From: Streptomyces olivaceus
GTDB lineage: Bacteria; Actinomycetota; Actinomycetes; Streptomycetales; Streptomycetaceae
Reading direction: 5' to 3'
Assembly (NCBI RefSeq): GCF_000721235.1
Contig: NZ_JOFH01000005.1
Coordinates: 1 to 64,000 of the forward strand
Length of the DNA stretch: 64,000 nt
Positions 54,218 to 62,378 of the stretch are shown here, piece by piece. The stretch's first letter is position 1. Every line of letters begins with the position of its first letter. Under the pieces are notes generated by a model. It was not told where the DNA came from, did no database searches, and saw only the letters and a list, made by a program, of their open reading frames with translations. The translations under genes were made by a program, and so were the position numbers.

Positions 54218-55075
54218 ATGGATTGGTTGACGGCCCCCTTCGAAGTGACGTTCGTGCAACGGGCCCTGTGGGGCGGCGTCCTGGTGTCCGCGATCTGCGC
54301 GCTGGCCGGCACCTGGGTCGTCCTCAGGGGCATGGCCTTCCTCGGCGACGCCATGTCCCACGGACTGCTGCCGGGGGTCGCGGTGGCCGCGCTGCTCGGC
54401 GGCAACCTCCTGGTGGGAGCCGTGGCGAGCGCGGCCGTGATGGCAGCAGGCGTCACCGCGCTCGGCCGCACGCCGAGGCTCTCCCAGGACACCGGCATCG
54501 GCCTGCTCTTCGTCGGCATGCTCTCGCTCGGCGTGATCATCGTGTCGCGTTCGCAGTCCTTCGCGGTGGACCTGACCGGGTTCCTCTTCGGTGACGTGCT
54601 CGCCGTCCGCGAGCAGGACCTGTACCTGCTCGGCGGGGCCCTTCTCGTGGCGCTGCTCGTCGCCGTACTCGGCCACCGCGCCTTCCTCGCCCTCGCGTTC
54701 GACCCGCGCAAGGCCCACACCCTGGGCCTGCGGCCGAAGCTCGCGCACGCGGTGCTCCTCGTCCTGCTGGGCCTCGCGATCGTCGCCTCGTTCCACATCG
54801 TGGGCACGCTGCTCGTTCTCGGCCTGCTCATCGCCCCGCCGGCCGCCGCGCTGCCCTGGGCCCGCAGCGTCCGGGGCGTCATGGTGCTCGCCGCGCTCCT
54901 CGGCGTCACCGCCACGTTCGCCGGGCTGCTCCTGTCCTGGCATCTGAGCACCGCCGCCGGGGCCACCGTCTCGGCCGTCGCGGTGGCCCTGTTCTTCCTC
55001 TCCCACAGCGCGTCCGCACTCCGGCACCGCCGCACGCGCCGGCCCGCCCCCGTTCTCGCCCCCGCAGCCGACTGA
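54218..55075 (+). CDS. aztB: zinc ABC transporter permease
   Basis: 285 residues, ABC-3 (ZnuB/MntB) permease family with eight to nine membrane segments. The family block GMAFLGDAMSHGLLPGVAVAALLGGN is at 38-63 and the coupling region LAFDPRKAHTLGLRPK near 160. FHIVGTLLVLGLLIAPPAAALP is the conserved late helix pair. It forms the channel for zinc with AztA as ATPase and AztC as binding protein. The 3' end lies 15 bases before the next gene, so the four genes are one operon. Confidence 0.92.
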   Translation: MDWLTAPFEVTFVQRALWGGVLVSAICALAGTWVVLRGMAFLGDAMSHGLLPGVAVAALLGGNLLVGAVASAAVMAAGVTALGRTPRLSQDTGIGLLFVGMLSLGVIIVSRSQSFAVDLTGFLFGDVLAVREQDLYLLGGALLVALLVAVLGHRAFLALAFDPRKAHTLGLRPKLAHAVLLVLLGLAIVASFHIVGTLLVLGLLIAPPAAALPWARSVRGVMVLAALLGVTATFAGLLLSWHLSTAAGATVSAVAVALFFLSHSASALRHRRTRRPAPVLAPAAD

Positions 55076-55090
55076 AGAAAGCCCGAGACG

Positions 55091-56335
55091 ATGCCTCACA
55101 CCGTCCGAAGCCGCACAACCCCCCGAGTCCTGACCGCACTTGCCCTCACCGCCCTGCTCGCCACGGGCTGCGCGGACGGTGCGGACGGCGACGGGGCCCG
55201 TTCGGCCGCGACACCGTCCGCCACCCCCCACGGATACGTCGAAGGAGCCAAGGAAGCGGCCGAGCAGCAGTCCCGGCTCCTGCTGGGCGACCCCTCGAAC
55301 GGCGCGAGCCGGGTGCTCGACCTCGTCAGCGGCGAGGTGAGCGAGACGGCGAAGACACCGGGCGCGTCCCGGCTGGGCACCGACGGCCGCTTCGGCTTCT
55401 TCCACACCGACGGCGGCACCCATGTGCTCGACAGCGGCGCCTGGATGGTCGACCACGGCGACCACGTGCACTACTACCGGGCGGCGATACGCGACGTCGG
55501 CGACCTGCCCTCCGGCGGGGCCGCCGAGATCCGCAGCGACGCCACCGTGACCGCGGTGACCGACCGGAACGGGCGCACCGGGCTCTACGACCGCACCCGG
55601 CTGGAGAAGGGGAAGGTCGAGCAGGTCCGCGCGCTGCCCGGAAAGCACACCGGGGCCGTGGTGCCCCACGAGGAGCACCTGATCGCGCTCACCGGCGACC
55701 AGGACCGGGCGAAGGTCACGGTGTACGACCGTCGGGGCAAGGCCGTCGCGTCGCCGGACGCCGAGTGCGAGCGGCCGCGGGGCGACGCCGTCACCCGGCG
55801 CGGCGTCGTCCTCGGCTGCGCCGACGGCGCCCTGCTCGTGGACGGCGACCACGGGAGGTTCACGGCCGAGCGGATCCCGTACGGCGAGGACGTGCCCGAG
55901 CCCGAGCAGGCCCCCGCCTTCCGCCACCGGGCCGGCAGCGACACGCTGACCGCACCGGCCGGCGACCGCGCCGTATGGGTGCTGGACGTGGGCGAACGGA
56001 GCTGGACCCGGGTCGGCACCGGTCCCGTCCTGGCCGCCAACACCGCGGGGGAGGGCTCCCCGCTGCTCGTCCTGGAGACCGACGGAGCACTGCACGGCTA
56101 CGACGTCGCCACCGGCGAACAGATCTCCCGGACCAAGCCCCTGCTCACCGGCGCCGACCGCACCGCGTCCGAGGACGCGACCGGACCGGCCATCGAGGTC
56201 GACCGCAGCCGCGCCTACGTCAACGACCCCGCCGGCAAGCGCGTGTACGAGATCTACTACAACGACAGCCTGCGCGTCGCCCGCACCTTCGACCTGGACA
56301 TCGAGCCGGGCCTCATGGCGGAGACCGGCCGATGA
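55091..56335 (+). CDS. AztD-like lipoprotein metallochaperone (paralogue 1)
   Basis: 414 residues. The signal ends in the lipobox LLATGC, so it is anchored outside the membrane. The rest is a beta-propeller (RLLLGDPSNGASRVLDLVSGEV, GRFGFFHTDGGTHVLDSG, LLVLETDGALHGYDVATGE) and is homologous to the second AztD gene at 57315. It carries the His/Asp cluster MVDHGDHVHYYRA near residues 119-131, which is a good zinc site. AztD proteins pass zinc to AztC. The ATGA overlap with aztC shows tight coupling. Confidence 0.82.
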   Translation: MPHTVRSRTTPRVLTALALTALLATGCADGADGDGARSAATPSATPHGYVEGAKEAAEQQSRLLLGDPSNGASRVLDLVSGEVSETAKTPGASRLGTDGRFGFFHTDGGTHVLDSGAWMVDHGDHVHYYRAAIRDVGDLPSGGAAEIRSDATVTAVTDRNGRTGLYDRTRLEKGKVEQVRALPGKHTGAVVPHEEHLIALTGDQDRAKVTVYDRRGKAVASPDAECERPRGDAVTRRGVVLGCADGALLVDGDHGRFTAERIPYGEDVPEPEQAPAFRHRAGSDTLTAPAGDRAVWVLDVGERSWTRVGTGPVLAANTAGEGSPLLVLETDGALHGYDVATGEQISRTKPLLTGADRTASEDATGPAIEVDRSRAYVNDPAGKRVYEIYYNDSLRVARTFDLDIEPGLMAETGR

Positions 56336-57318
56336 GGGGCACGGAGCGCACCCGCATACGCGTGGCACGGCTGCGCCGCCTGGTGATGGGGCTGCTCGCC
56401 CTGGTCGTGGCCGCCACCGCCACGGCGTGCGCGCGTACGGAGGAACAGCCCCGCATCGTGGTGACCACCAACATCCTGGGCGACATCACCCGCCAGGTCG
56501 TCGGCGACCAGGCCGAGGTCACCGTCCTGATGAAGCCGAACGCCGACCCGCACTCCTTCGGCCTTTCGGCGGTCCAGGCCGCCGAGTTGGAGCGCGCGGA
56601 CCTCGTGGTCTACAACGGGCTCGGCCTGGAGGAGAACGTACTGCGGCACGTGGACGCCGCCCGCGAGGCCGGGGTCGCCACCTTCGAGGCCGGCGCGGCG
56701 GTCGACCCGCTCACCTTCCGCACCGGCGAGGACGGCGGGCCCAAGGAGGAGTCGGGACAGCCCGACCCGCACTTCTGGACCGACCCCGACCGGGTGCGCA
56801 AGGCCGCCGGCCTCATCGCCGACCGGGTGGGCGAACACGTCGAGGGCGTGGACGACCAGGCGATACGCGCCAACGCCGGCCGCTACGACAAGCAACTCGC
56901 CGACCTCACCGCCTTCATGGAGAAGTCCTTCGACGGCATCCCCGAGGACCGGCGCAACCTGGTCACCAACCACCACGTCTTCGGCTACCTCGCCGACCGG
57001 TTCGGCTTCCGCGTCGTCGGCGCCGTGATCCCCAGCGGCACGACGCTCGCCTCACCCAGCTCCTCCGACCTGCGCTCGCTCACCCGGGCCATGGAACAGG
57101 CCGGGGTGCGCACCGTGTTCGCCGACTCCTCGCAGCCGGGACGCCTCGCCGAAGTCCTGCGCACCGAACTCGGCGGCGAGGCGCGGGTCGTCGAGCTGTA
57201 CTCCGAGTCGCTCACCGCCGAGAACGAGGGCGCCGCCACCTACCTGCAGATGATGCGCGCCAACACCACCGCCATGACCGACGGACTGGCCGTCGGCAGC
57301 CCGGAAGGAACACAGTGA
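56332..57318 (+). CDS. aztC: zinc-binding lipoprotein of the ABC transporter
   Basis: 328 residues, class A-I (ZnuA/AztC) metal-binding fold. A signal (RLRRLVMGLLALVVAATATAC) ends in a non-standard lipobox ATAC. Metal-ligand candidates are His in KPNADPHSFGLS (about 77), His in QPDPHFWTD (about 150), His in NHHVFGYLADRF (about 215) and Asp in FADSSQ (about 265). The His-rich loop of ZnuA is short here (GEDGGPKEESG), as in AztC. The start overlaps the previous stop (ATGA), and the stop overlaps the aztD start (GTGA). Confidence 0.9.
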   Translation: MRGTERTRIRVARLRRLVMGLLALVVAATATACARTEEQPRIVVTTNILGDITRQVVGDQAEVTVLMKPNADPHSFGLSAVQAAELERADLVVYNGLGLEENVLRHVDAAREAGVATFEAGAAVDPLTFRTGEDGGPKEESGQPDPHFWTDPDRVRKAAGLIADRVGEHVEGVDDQAIRANAGRYDKQLADLTAFMEKSFDGIPEDRRNLVTNHHVFGYLADRFGFRVVGAVIPSGTTLASPSSSDLRSLTRAMEQAGVRTVFADSSQPGRLAEVLRTELGGEARVVELYSESLTAENEGAATYLQMMRANTTAMTDGLAVGSPEGTQ

Positions 57319-58514
57319 ACAGGTCCATGCGCAACAGAGCCCTCACGGGGACGGCACTCGCCCTCGCGGTGTCCACGGTCCTCACCGCGTGCGGAGGCGG
57401 CGACTCCTCCTCCGACGCCAAGTCCCAGGACACCGCCAGCGCCACACCCGCGGCGGCGGTCAAGGACCCCCTGGTCGTCACGTTCGACGGCGGCCTCCAC
57501 ATCCTCGACAAGGACAGCCTCGAAGTCACCGAGACCATCGACCTGCCCGGCTTCAACCGCGTCAACCCCGCAGGCGACAAGGACCACGTCGTCGTCTCCA
57601 CCGACAGCGGCTTCCGCGTCCTGAACGCCGCCGCGCAGACCCTCACCGACATCCGGTACGACGGCGCCAAGCCCGGCCACGTCGTCCGCCACGGCGGAAA
57701 GACGGTGCTCTTCACCGACGGCACCGGCGAGGTCAACGTCTTCGACCCCGCCGACCTGAGCGCCGGAAAGAAGCCGGAGGGACGCACCTACGCCTCCGCC
57801 GAGGCCCACCACGGCGTCGCCATCGAACTGACCGACGGGCAGCTGCTCACCACCCTCGGCAACGAGGAGAAGCGCACCGGCGCCCTGGTCCTGGACGCGA
57901 ACGACAAGGAGGTGGCCCGCAACGAGGACTGCCCCGGCGTGCACGGCGAGGCCGCGGCGCAGGGCGAGGCGGTCGCGGTCGGCTGCGAGGACGGCGTACT
58001 CGTCTACAAGGACGGCGCGTTCACCAAGGTCGACGCCCCCGACGACTACGGCCGCATCGGCAACCAGGCCGGCAGCGAGGAGTCGTCGGTGCTGCTGGGC
58101 GACTACAAGACCGACCCGGACGCCGAACTGGAACGGCCGACCCGCGTCTCCCTGATCGACACCGAGAAGGCCGAGCTGCGACTGGTGGAGCTGGGCACCA
58201 GCTACTCCTTCCGCTCCCTGGCCCGGGGACCGCACGGCGAGGCACTCGTCCTCGGCACCGACGGCGCGATCCACGTCGTCGACCCCGACAAGGGAACGGT
58301 GGAGAAGAAGATCCCCGCCGTGGGCGAGTGGCAGGAACCGCTGGACTGGCAGCAGCCCCGGCCCACCCTCTTCGTCCGCGACCACACCGCCTACGTCTCC
58401 GAGCCCGGCAAGAAGGCCCTGCACGCCATCGACCTGGAATCCGGCAAGAAGGTCAAGTCGGTGACGCTGCCGCAGAGCACCAACGAGCTGTCCGGCACGG
58501 TCGCCGGCCACTGA
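57315..58514 (+). CDS. aztD: periplasmic-type zinc metallochaperone
   Basis: 399 residues from a GTG with GGAAGGA upstream. The signal ALTGTALALAVSTVLTAC ends in a lipobox (LTAC). The mature part is a seven-bladed-type propeller: TFDGGLHILDKDSLEVTE, VVVSTDSGFRVLNAA, VLFTDGTGEVNVFDPAD, then EAHHGVAIELTDGQLL and VHGEAAAQGEAVAVGCEDGVLVY with His and Cys residues facing one end. Known AztD binds zinc and transfers it to AztC. It is the last gene of the operon, followed by a strong terminator. Confidence 0.88.
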   Translation: MNRSMRNRALTGTALALAVSTVLTACGGGDSSSDAKSQDTASATPAAAVKDPLVVTFDGGLHILDKDSLEVTETIDLPGFNRVNPAGDKDHVVVSTDSGFRVLNAAAQTLTDIRYDGAKPGHVVRHGGKTVLFTDGTGEVNVFDPADLSAGKKPEGRTYASAEAHHGVAIELTDGQLLTTLGNEEKRTGALVLDANDKEVARNEDCPGVHGEAAAQGEAVAVGCEDGVLVYKDGAFTKVDAPDDYGRIGNQAGSEESSVLLGDYKTDPDAELERPTRVSLIDTEKAELRLVELGTSYSFRSLARGPHGEALVLGTDGAIHVVDPDKGTVEKKIPAVGEWQEPLDWQQPRPTLFVRDHTAYVSEPGKKALHAIDLESGKKVKSVTLPQSTNELSGTVAGH

Positions 58515-58537
58515 CCGGCCCACCCGCGCGGCACCCC

Positions 58538-58574
58538 GGCGGGGGCGGCCCGACCTCGTCGGACCGCCCCCGCC
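58538..58574. terminator. bidirectional terminator after aztD
   Basis: GGCGGGGGCGG (58538-58548) pairs with CCGCCCCCGCC (58564-58574). The stem continues inward as CCGAC/GTCGG after one mismatch, with a three-base loop. It lies between convergent genes. Confidence 0.8.
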
Positions 58575-58588
58575 CCGCCGTTGCCGGA

Positions 58589-59668
58589 TCAGCCGGGGCC
58601 GGGGAGGGCGGGACCCCGCAGGGCGGCGAGCAGCGCGTCCGCCTCAAGCGCGGACACCGTCCGGCCGCCGAAGCCGGTCGTCGTGTCCGCCGCGAGCAGG
58701 GAGTTGAGCACCGCCTCCTCGACGCCGTCCAGGACCGCCTCGAACAGCGGGCCGAGGTCGGCGTCCGCCACCGCGGCACCGGCGTCCGGCCGGGTGCAGA
58801 GGGCGACGGCGTAGTCACCGCTCCCGTGGCTGTACGCCGCGCCCGTGCGGGCCAGCGCGAACACCGCGCGCCGCGCCACCCGCGTGAGCCGGCGGGCGTC
58901 CAGCGGGGCGTCCGTGGCCACCACGATCATGCAGGAACCGGCGTCCGCCGCCGGCCCCGGCCCGTCCGCCCCCGCCCCCACGGACGCCGGCGGCACGCTG
59001 CGGCCGAGCACCCGCAGCGTGCCGCCGAAGTTCGCCTGCACCAGCACCCCCACCGTGCACCGCCCGCCACCCACCTCCGGTGTGCGCGACGCGGTACCGA
59101 TCCCGGCCTTGAAACCCAGCGCGACGGTGCCGGTGCCCGCGCCCACGCACCCCTCGGCCACCGGCCCGCCGGACGCGGACTCCAGGGCGGCCAGGACGTG
59201 CTCCTCGTGCACCGGCCGGGAGCGGATGTCGGACAGCACGCCGTCGTTGCACTCGCCCACCACGGGGTTGAGGCTGCGCACCTCCTCGCAGCCGGGCAGC
59301 CCGAGCACCCAGCCGACGAGGGCGTCCGCGGCCCGGAACGCCGACAGTGTGGAGGTGAGCAGCACCGGGGTCTCCAGCGCCCCCAGTTCGGAGAGCTGGG
59401 TGGTGCCGACGAGCTTGCCGTAGCCGTTGCCCGTGAACACCCCGGCCGGCAGTGGAGTGTGCGGGCCGACGCGGTCGGGGACGACGGCGGTGACACCGCT
59501 GTGCACGTCGGGCGGCCGGCGCACGGTGGTGTGCCCGACCCGGACACCGGGCACGTCGGTGATCGCGTTCAGGGGCCCGGTGGCACCGGACCCGACGACG
59601 ATCCCGAGGTCACGTGCCCGGGGCCGGGGGCTGCCGGACGGGGACGGCGGGGGAGACAGTGGTTCCAT
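58589..59668 (-). CDS. P1-family peptidase (DmpA/L-aminopeptidase-D-esterase-like)
   Basis: 359 residues. It has the DmpA-family N-terminus NAITDVPGVRVGHTTV, GVFTGNGYGKLVGTTQLSELG (about 76-96), the VGECNDGVLSDIR block and the autocleavage site GSCMIVVATDAPLD, predicted between Gly244 and Ser245. The freed Ser245 would be the N-terminal nucleophile of the beta chain. The substrate could be an amide or beta-peptide. The start overlaps the end of the channel gene by 59 bases. No later in-frame start fits. Confidence 0.85.
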   Translation of the reverse strand: MEPLSPPPSPSGSPRPRARDLGIVVGSGATGPLNAITDVPGVRVGHTTVRRPPDVHSGVTAVVPDRVGPHTPLPAGVFTGNGYGKLVGTTQLSELGALETPVLLTSTLSAFRAADALVGWVLGLPGCEEVRSLNPVVGECNDGVLSDIRSRPVHEEHVLAALESASGGPVAEGCVGAGTGTVALGFKAGIGTASRTPEVGGGRCTVGVLVQANFGGTLRVLGRSVPPASVGAGADGPGPAADAGSCMIVVATDAPLDARRLTRVARRAVFALARTGAAYSHGSGDYAVALCTRPDAGAAVADADLGPLFEAVLDGVEEAVLNSLLAADTTTGFGGRTVSALEADALLAALRGPALPGPG

Positions 59669-60602
59669 ACGGCCGGACAGTACGTGTTCCGTCGGGCGCG
59701 GCGGGCCGGGGCGCCGGGACGGCTGCCGCGGTGGGCGGGGCGGTGGCCGCCGACCGGGCGAGGTCGTGCTCCAGGTCGTCCAGGGCCCGCCGGACGGTCT
59801 CGACGCGGAGCAGCAGCGGATGCTCCGCCGTGCGCGGTCCGGGAGGCAGGGGGCCGTCCGGCGGCTGTCGCCGGTCCAGTTCCCGCGCCTCGTCGAGCGA
59901 GGTGATGACGACGCCGATGAGGACGTTGACGAGCACGAAGGAGGCCAGCAGGACGTAGGAGGCGTAATAGAGCAGGCTCCAGCGGGAGATGTCCAGGCCC
60001 GCGTGGACCGCGTCGCCGATGCCGTCCAGGGTCATCAGCAGGAAGAGGGTGAGCGCCGCACGCCCGATGGAACCGTAGTGCTCCGGATCGTGCTGGCCGA
60101 AGAAGACCCAGCCCACCATCGCGTACATGTACAGCAGCAGCGCGCCCACCAGCAGGAAGCTCAGGGTGCCCGGCAGGCTGCGGACCACCGCGAGCAGCAC
60201 GATGCGCAGCTGCGGCAGGAAACGCGCGGTGCGCAGCACCCGGGCCAGCCGCAGCAGCCGCAGGACGGTGGTGTTCTCGCGCACCACGGGCAGGAACGCG
60301 CACAGGACCACGGCCAGGTCGAACACGTTCCAGGGGTCCCGGAGGAAGTCCCGGGGCCGGTCGGCGTGCGCGCCCAGCCGCAGCAGGATCTCCACGGTGA
60401 ACGCCGCCAGGCAGACCTGCTCGGCCAGGCGTAACCAGTGGTGCCACGCGGCGGCCAGACCGGAGTACGTCTCCACCCCCAGCAGCGCGGCGTTGACGAG
60501 GATCAACGTGAACACGGCGACCGCGAACCACCGTGCGCCGACGACCGCCCCGCACCGCCGGGCCAGGGCCCGGCGGCGGGCGTTGACTTGCTCTTCGGGC
60601 AT
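59610..60602 (-). CDS. voltage-gated-type ion channel (six-span, NaChBac-like)
   Basis: 330 residues. S1-S3 lie within 25-105, and S4 carries five arginines at exact three-residue spacing (R115, R118, R121, R124, R127), a full voltage sensor. S5 is near 145-168 and S6 near 208-235. The pore loop reads MTLDGIGDAV (190-199), where bacterial sodium channels have TLESW and potassium channels TVGYGD. A Pro/Ala-rich tail with a coiled region (LLLRVETVRRALDDLEHDL) follows and may drive tetramer assembly. Ion selectivity cannot be assigned. Confidence 0.85.
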   Translation of the reverse strand: MPEEQVNARRRALARRCGAVVGARWFAVAVFTLILVNAALLGVETYSGLAAAWHHWLRLAEQVCLAAFTVEILLRLGAHADRPRDFLRDPWNVFDLAVVLCAFLPVVRENTTVLRLLRLARVLRTARFLPQLRIVLLAVVRSLPGTLSFLLVGALLLYMYAMVGWVFFGQHDPEHYGSIGRAALTLFLLMTLDGIGDAVHAGLDISRWSLLYYASYVLLASFVLVNVLIGVVITSLDEARELDRRQPPDGPLPPGPRTAEHPLLLRVETVRRALDDLEHDLARSAATAPPTAAAVPAPRPAAPDGTRTVRPYGTTVSPAVPVRQPPAPGT

Positions 60603-60698
60603 CGTGCTGCCTCGTCTCCCTCACGTGCGCGGCATACCCGCCGACCTGCTCTTCGTCGAGTGGTCGGCCTGCCGACGATCATGTCCAGGAGGCATTTT

Positions 60699-60712
60699 CT
60701 ACAGCACTGTAG
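60699..60712. promoter_or_regulatory. palindrome resembling a BlaI/CopY operator
   Basis: CTACAGCACTGTAG has perfect six-base arms around CA and contains the TACA/TGTA pair typical of BlaI/MecI/CopY operators. It lies about 100 bases upstream of the channel gene, in the otherwise featureless spacer 60603-60761. Confidence 0.35.
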
Positions 60713-60761
60713 TTTCCGCTGTGCGGCCAGGTGGCCGAGTGGCGGGGGAGGCCGGGTGCGG

Positions 60762-62378
60762 TCAGGTCACCGCCGGCTCCCGGCGCTCCGCGCGGCGCAG
60801 CGCCGCCAGGCCCGGGTCCAGCACGGGCACGGCGGCGAGCAGCCGCGCCGTGTACGGGTCGCCCGGAGACTCGTAGATGCCGTCGGCCGGGCCGTACTCC
60901 ACCACCCTGCCGTGCCGCATCACCGCCAGCCGGTCGCTGACCCGGCGCACGACCGCCAGGTCGTGGGCGATGAACACCAGGGCGAGCCCCAGCTCGCGCC
61001 GGAGTTCGTCGAGCAGTTCCACCACCTGCGCCTGCGTCGTCACGTCGAGCGCGGAGACCGGCTCGTCGCACACCAGGACGCGCGGACCGGCGGCCAGCGC
61101 CCGGGCGATGCCCACCCGCTGCCGCTGGCCCCCGCTGAACTCGTGCGGGTAGCGGTCGTAGTGGGCGGGATCGAGCCCCACTCGCTCCAGCAGCTCGGCG
61201 ACCCGAGCACGGACGGCCGGACCCCGTTCGCCGCGCGCCCGCAGCGGGTCGGCGACCGACTCGCCCACGCTGCGGCGGGGGTTGAGCGAGGAGACCGGGT
61301 CCTGGAAGACCATCTGGACGTCCGGCCGCACCCCGGTCACGGCCGCCCCGTCCAGGCGGACCCCTCCCGCCGACGGTTCGAGCAGCCCCACCAGCATCCG
61401 GCCGAGCGTGGTCTTGCCGCTGCCGCTCTCGCCGACGACGCCCAGGGCTTCGCCGCGCCGCACCTCGAGCGACACGTCGTCGACCGCCGTGAACGCCTTC
61501 GACCCGCGGCCGAAGACGCGCCGCAGGCCGGTGGCCTCCAGCACCACGCCGTCGCGGGAGGCATCGTCGGCCACCGCCCCGGCCGGCGGCGCGGGCGGCC
61601 GGGGCGTGTCCACCCGCGGTACGGACTTGAGCAGCCGCCGGGTGTACGCCTCGGCGGGGGAGCCCAGGACGGAGCCCACGGGGCCGTGCTCGACGGCGCG
61701 GCCGTGCCGCATGACCAGCACCTCGTCGACGCTCTCCGCGGCGACCCCCACGTCGTGCGTGACCAGCAGCAGACCCATGCCCGTCTCCTCGCGCAGCGCG
61801 TGCAGCAGGTCGAGGATCTGGGCCTGCACGGTGACGTCGAGGGCGGTGGTGGGCTCGTCCGCGACGAGGAGGTCCGGCTCGCAGGCCAGGGCCATGGCGA
61901 TCAGGGCGCGCTGGCGCATGCCGCCGCTGAACTCGTGCGGGCGCGACCGCGACCGGCGCGCCGCGTCGGGGATGCCCACCCGGTCGAGGACCTCCACCGC
62001 ACGCGCCCGTGCCGCCCGGCGCGAGGCCGGGTGGTGCACGCGGTACACCTCGGCGATCTGGTCGCCGACCGCGTAGTAGGGGTCCAGCGACGACAGCGGG
62101 TCCTGGAACACCATCGCGGCCTTCCCGCCCCGCAGCCCCCGCAGCTCCCGCTCGGACGCCGCACCCACGTCCGTCCCGGCGACCCGGACCGAGCCGTCGA
62201 CCACGGCGCCCGTGCCCCGGTGCAGGCCGAGCAGCGCGGACGCCACGGTGGACTTGCCGGAGCCGGACTCGCCGACCAGACCGAGCGCCGCGCCCTTCTC
62301 CAGCCGGAAGGACAGGTCCTCGACGGCCCGCACGGACCCGAACGCGACCGACAGACCGGTGACTTCGACCAGACTCAT
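60762..62378 (-). CDS. fused peptide ABC transporter ATPase (OppD-OppF in one chain)
   Basis: 538 residues from an ATG that overlaps the upstream permease stop (ATGA). There are two complete ATPase domains. Domain 1 (about 1-255) has Walker A GESGSGKST at 36-44, signature FSGGMRQRALIAM and Walker B LLVADEPTTALD. Domain 2 (about 285-535) has Walker A GESGSGKTT, signature FSGGQRQRVGIAR and Walker B VLVCDEPVSALD. Both have an intact H-loop. It powers import of peptides, nickel or similar solutes by the two permeases upstream. Confidence 0.92.
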   Translation of the reverse strand: MSLVEVTGLSVAFGSVRAVEDLSFRLEKGAALGLVGESGSGKSTVASALLGLHRGTGAVVDGSVRVAGTDVGAASERELRGLRGGKAAMVFQDPLSSLDPYYAVGDQIAEVYRVHHPASRRAARARAVEVLDRVGIPDAARRSRSRPHEFSGGMRQRALIAMALACEPDLLVADEPTTALDVTVQAQILDLLHALREETGMGLLLVTHDVGVAAESVDEVLVMRHGRAVEHGPVGSVLGSPAEAYTRRLLKSVPRVDTPRPPAPPAGAVADDASRDGVVLEATGLRRVFGRGSKAFTAVDDVSLEVRRGEALGVVGESGSGKTTLGRMLVGLLEPSAGGVRLDGAAVTGVRPDVQMVFQDPVSSLNPRRSVGESVADPLRARGERGPAVRARVAELLERVGLDPAHYDRYPHEFSGGQRQRVGIARALAAGPRVLVCDEPVSALDVTTQAQVVELLDELRRELGLALVFIAHDLAVVRRVSDRLAVMRHGRVVEYGPADGIYESPGDPYTARLLAAVPVLDPGLAALRRAERREPAVT

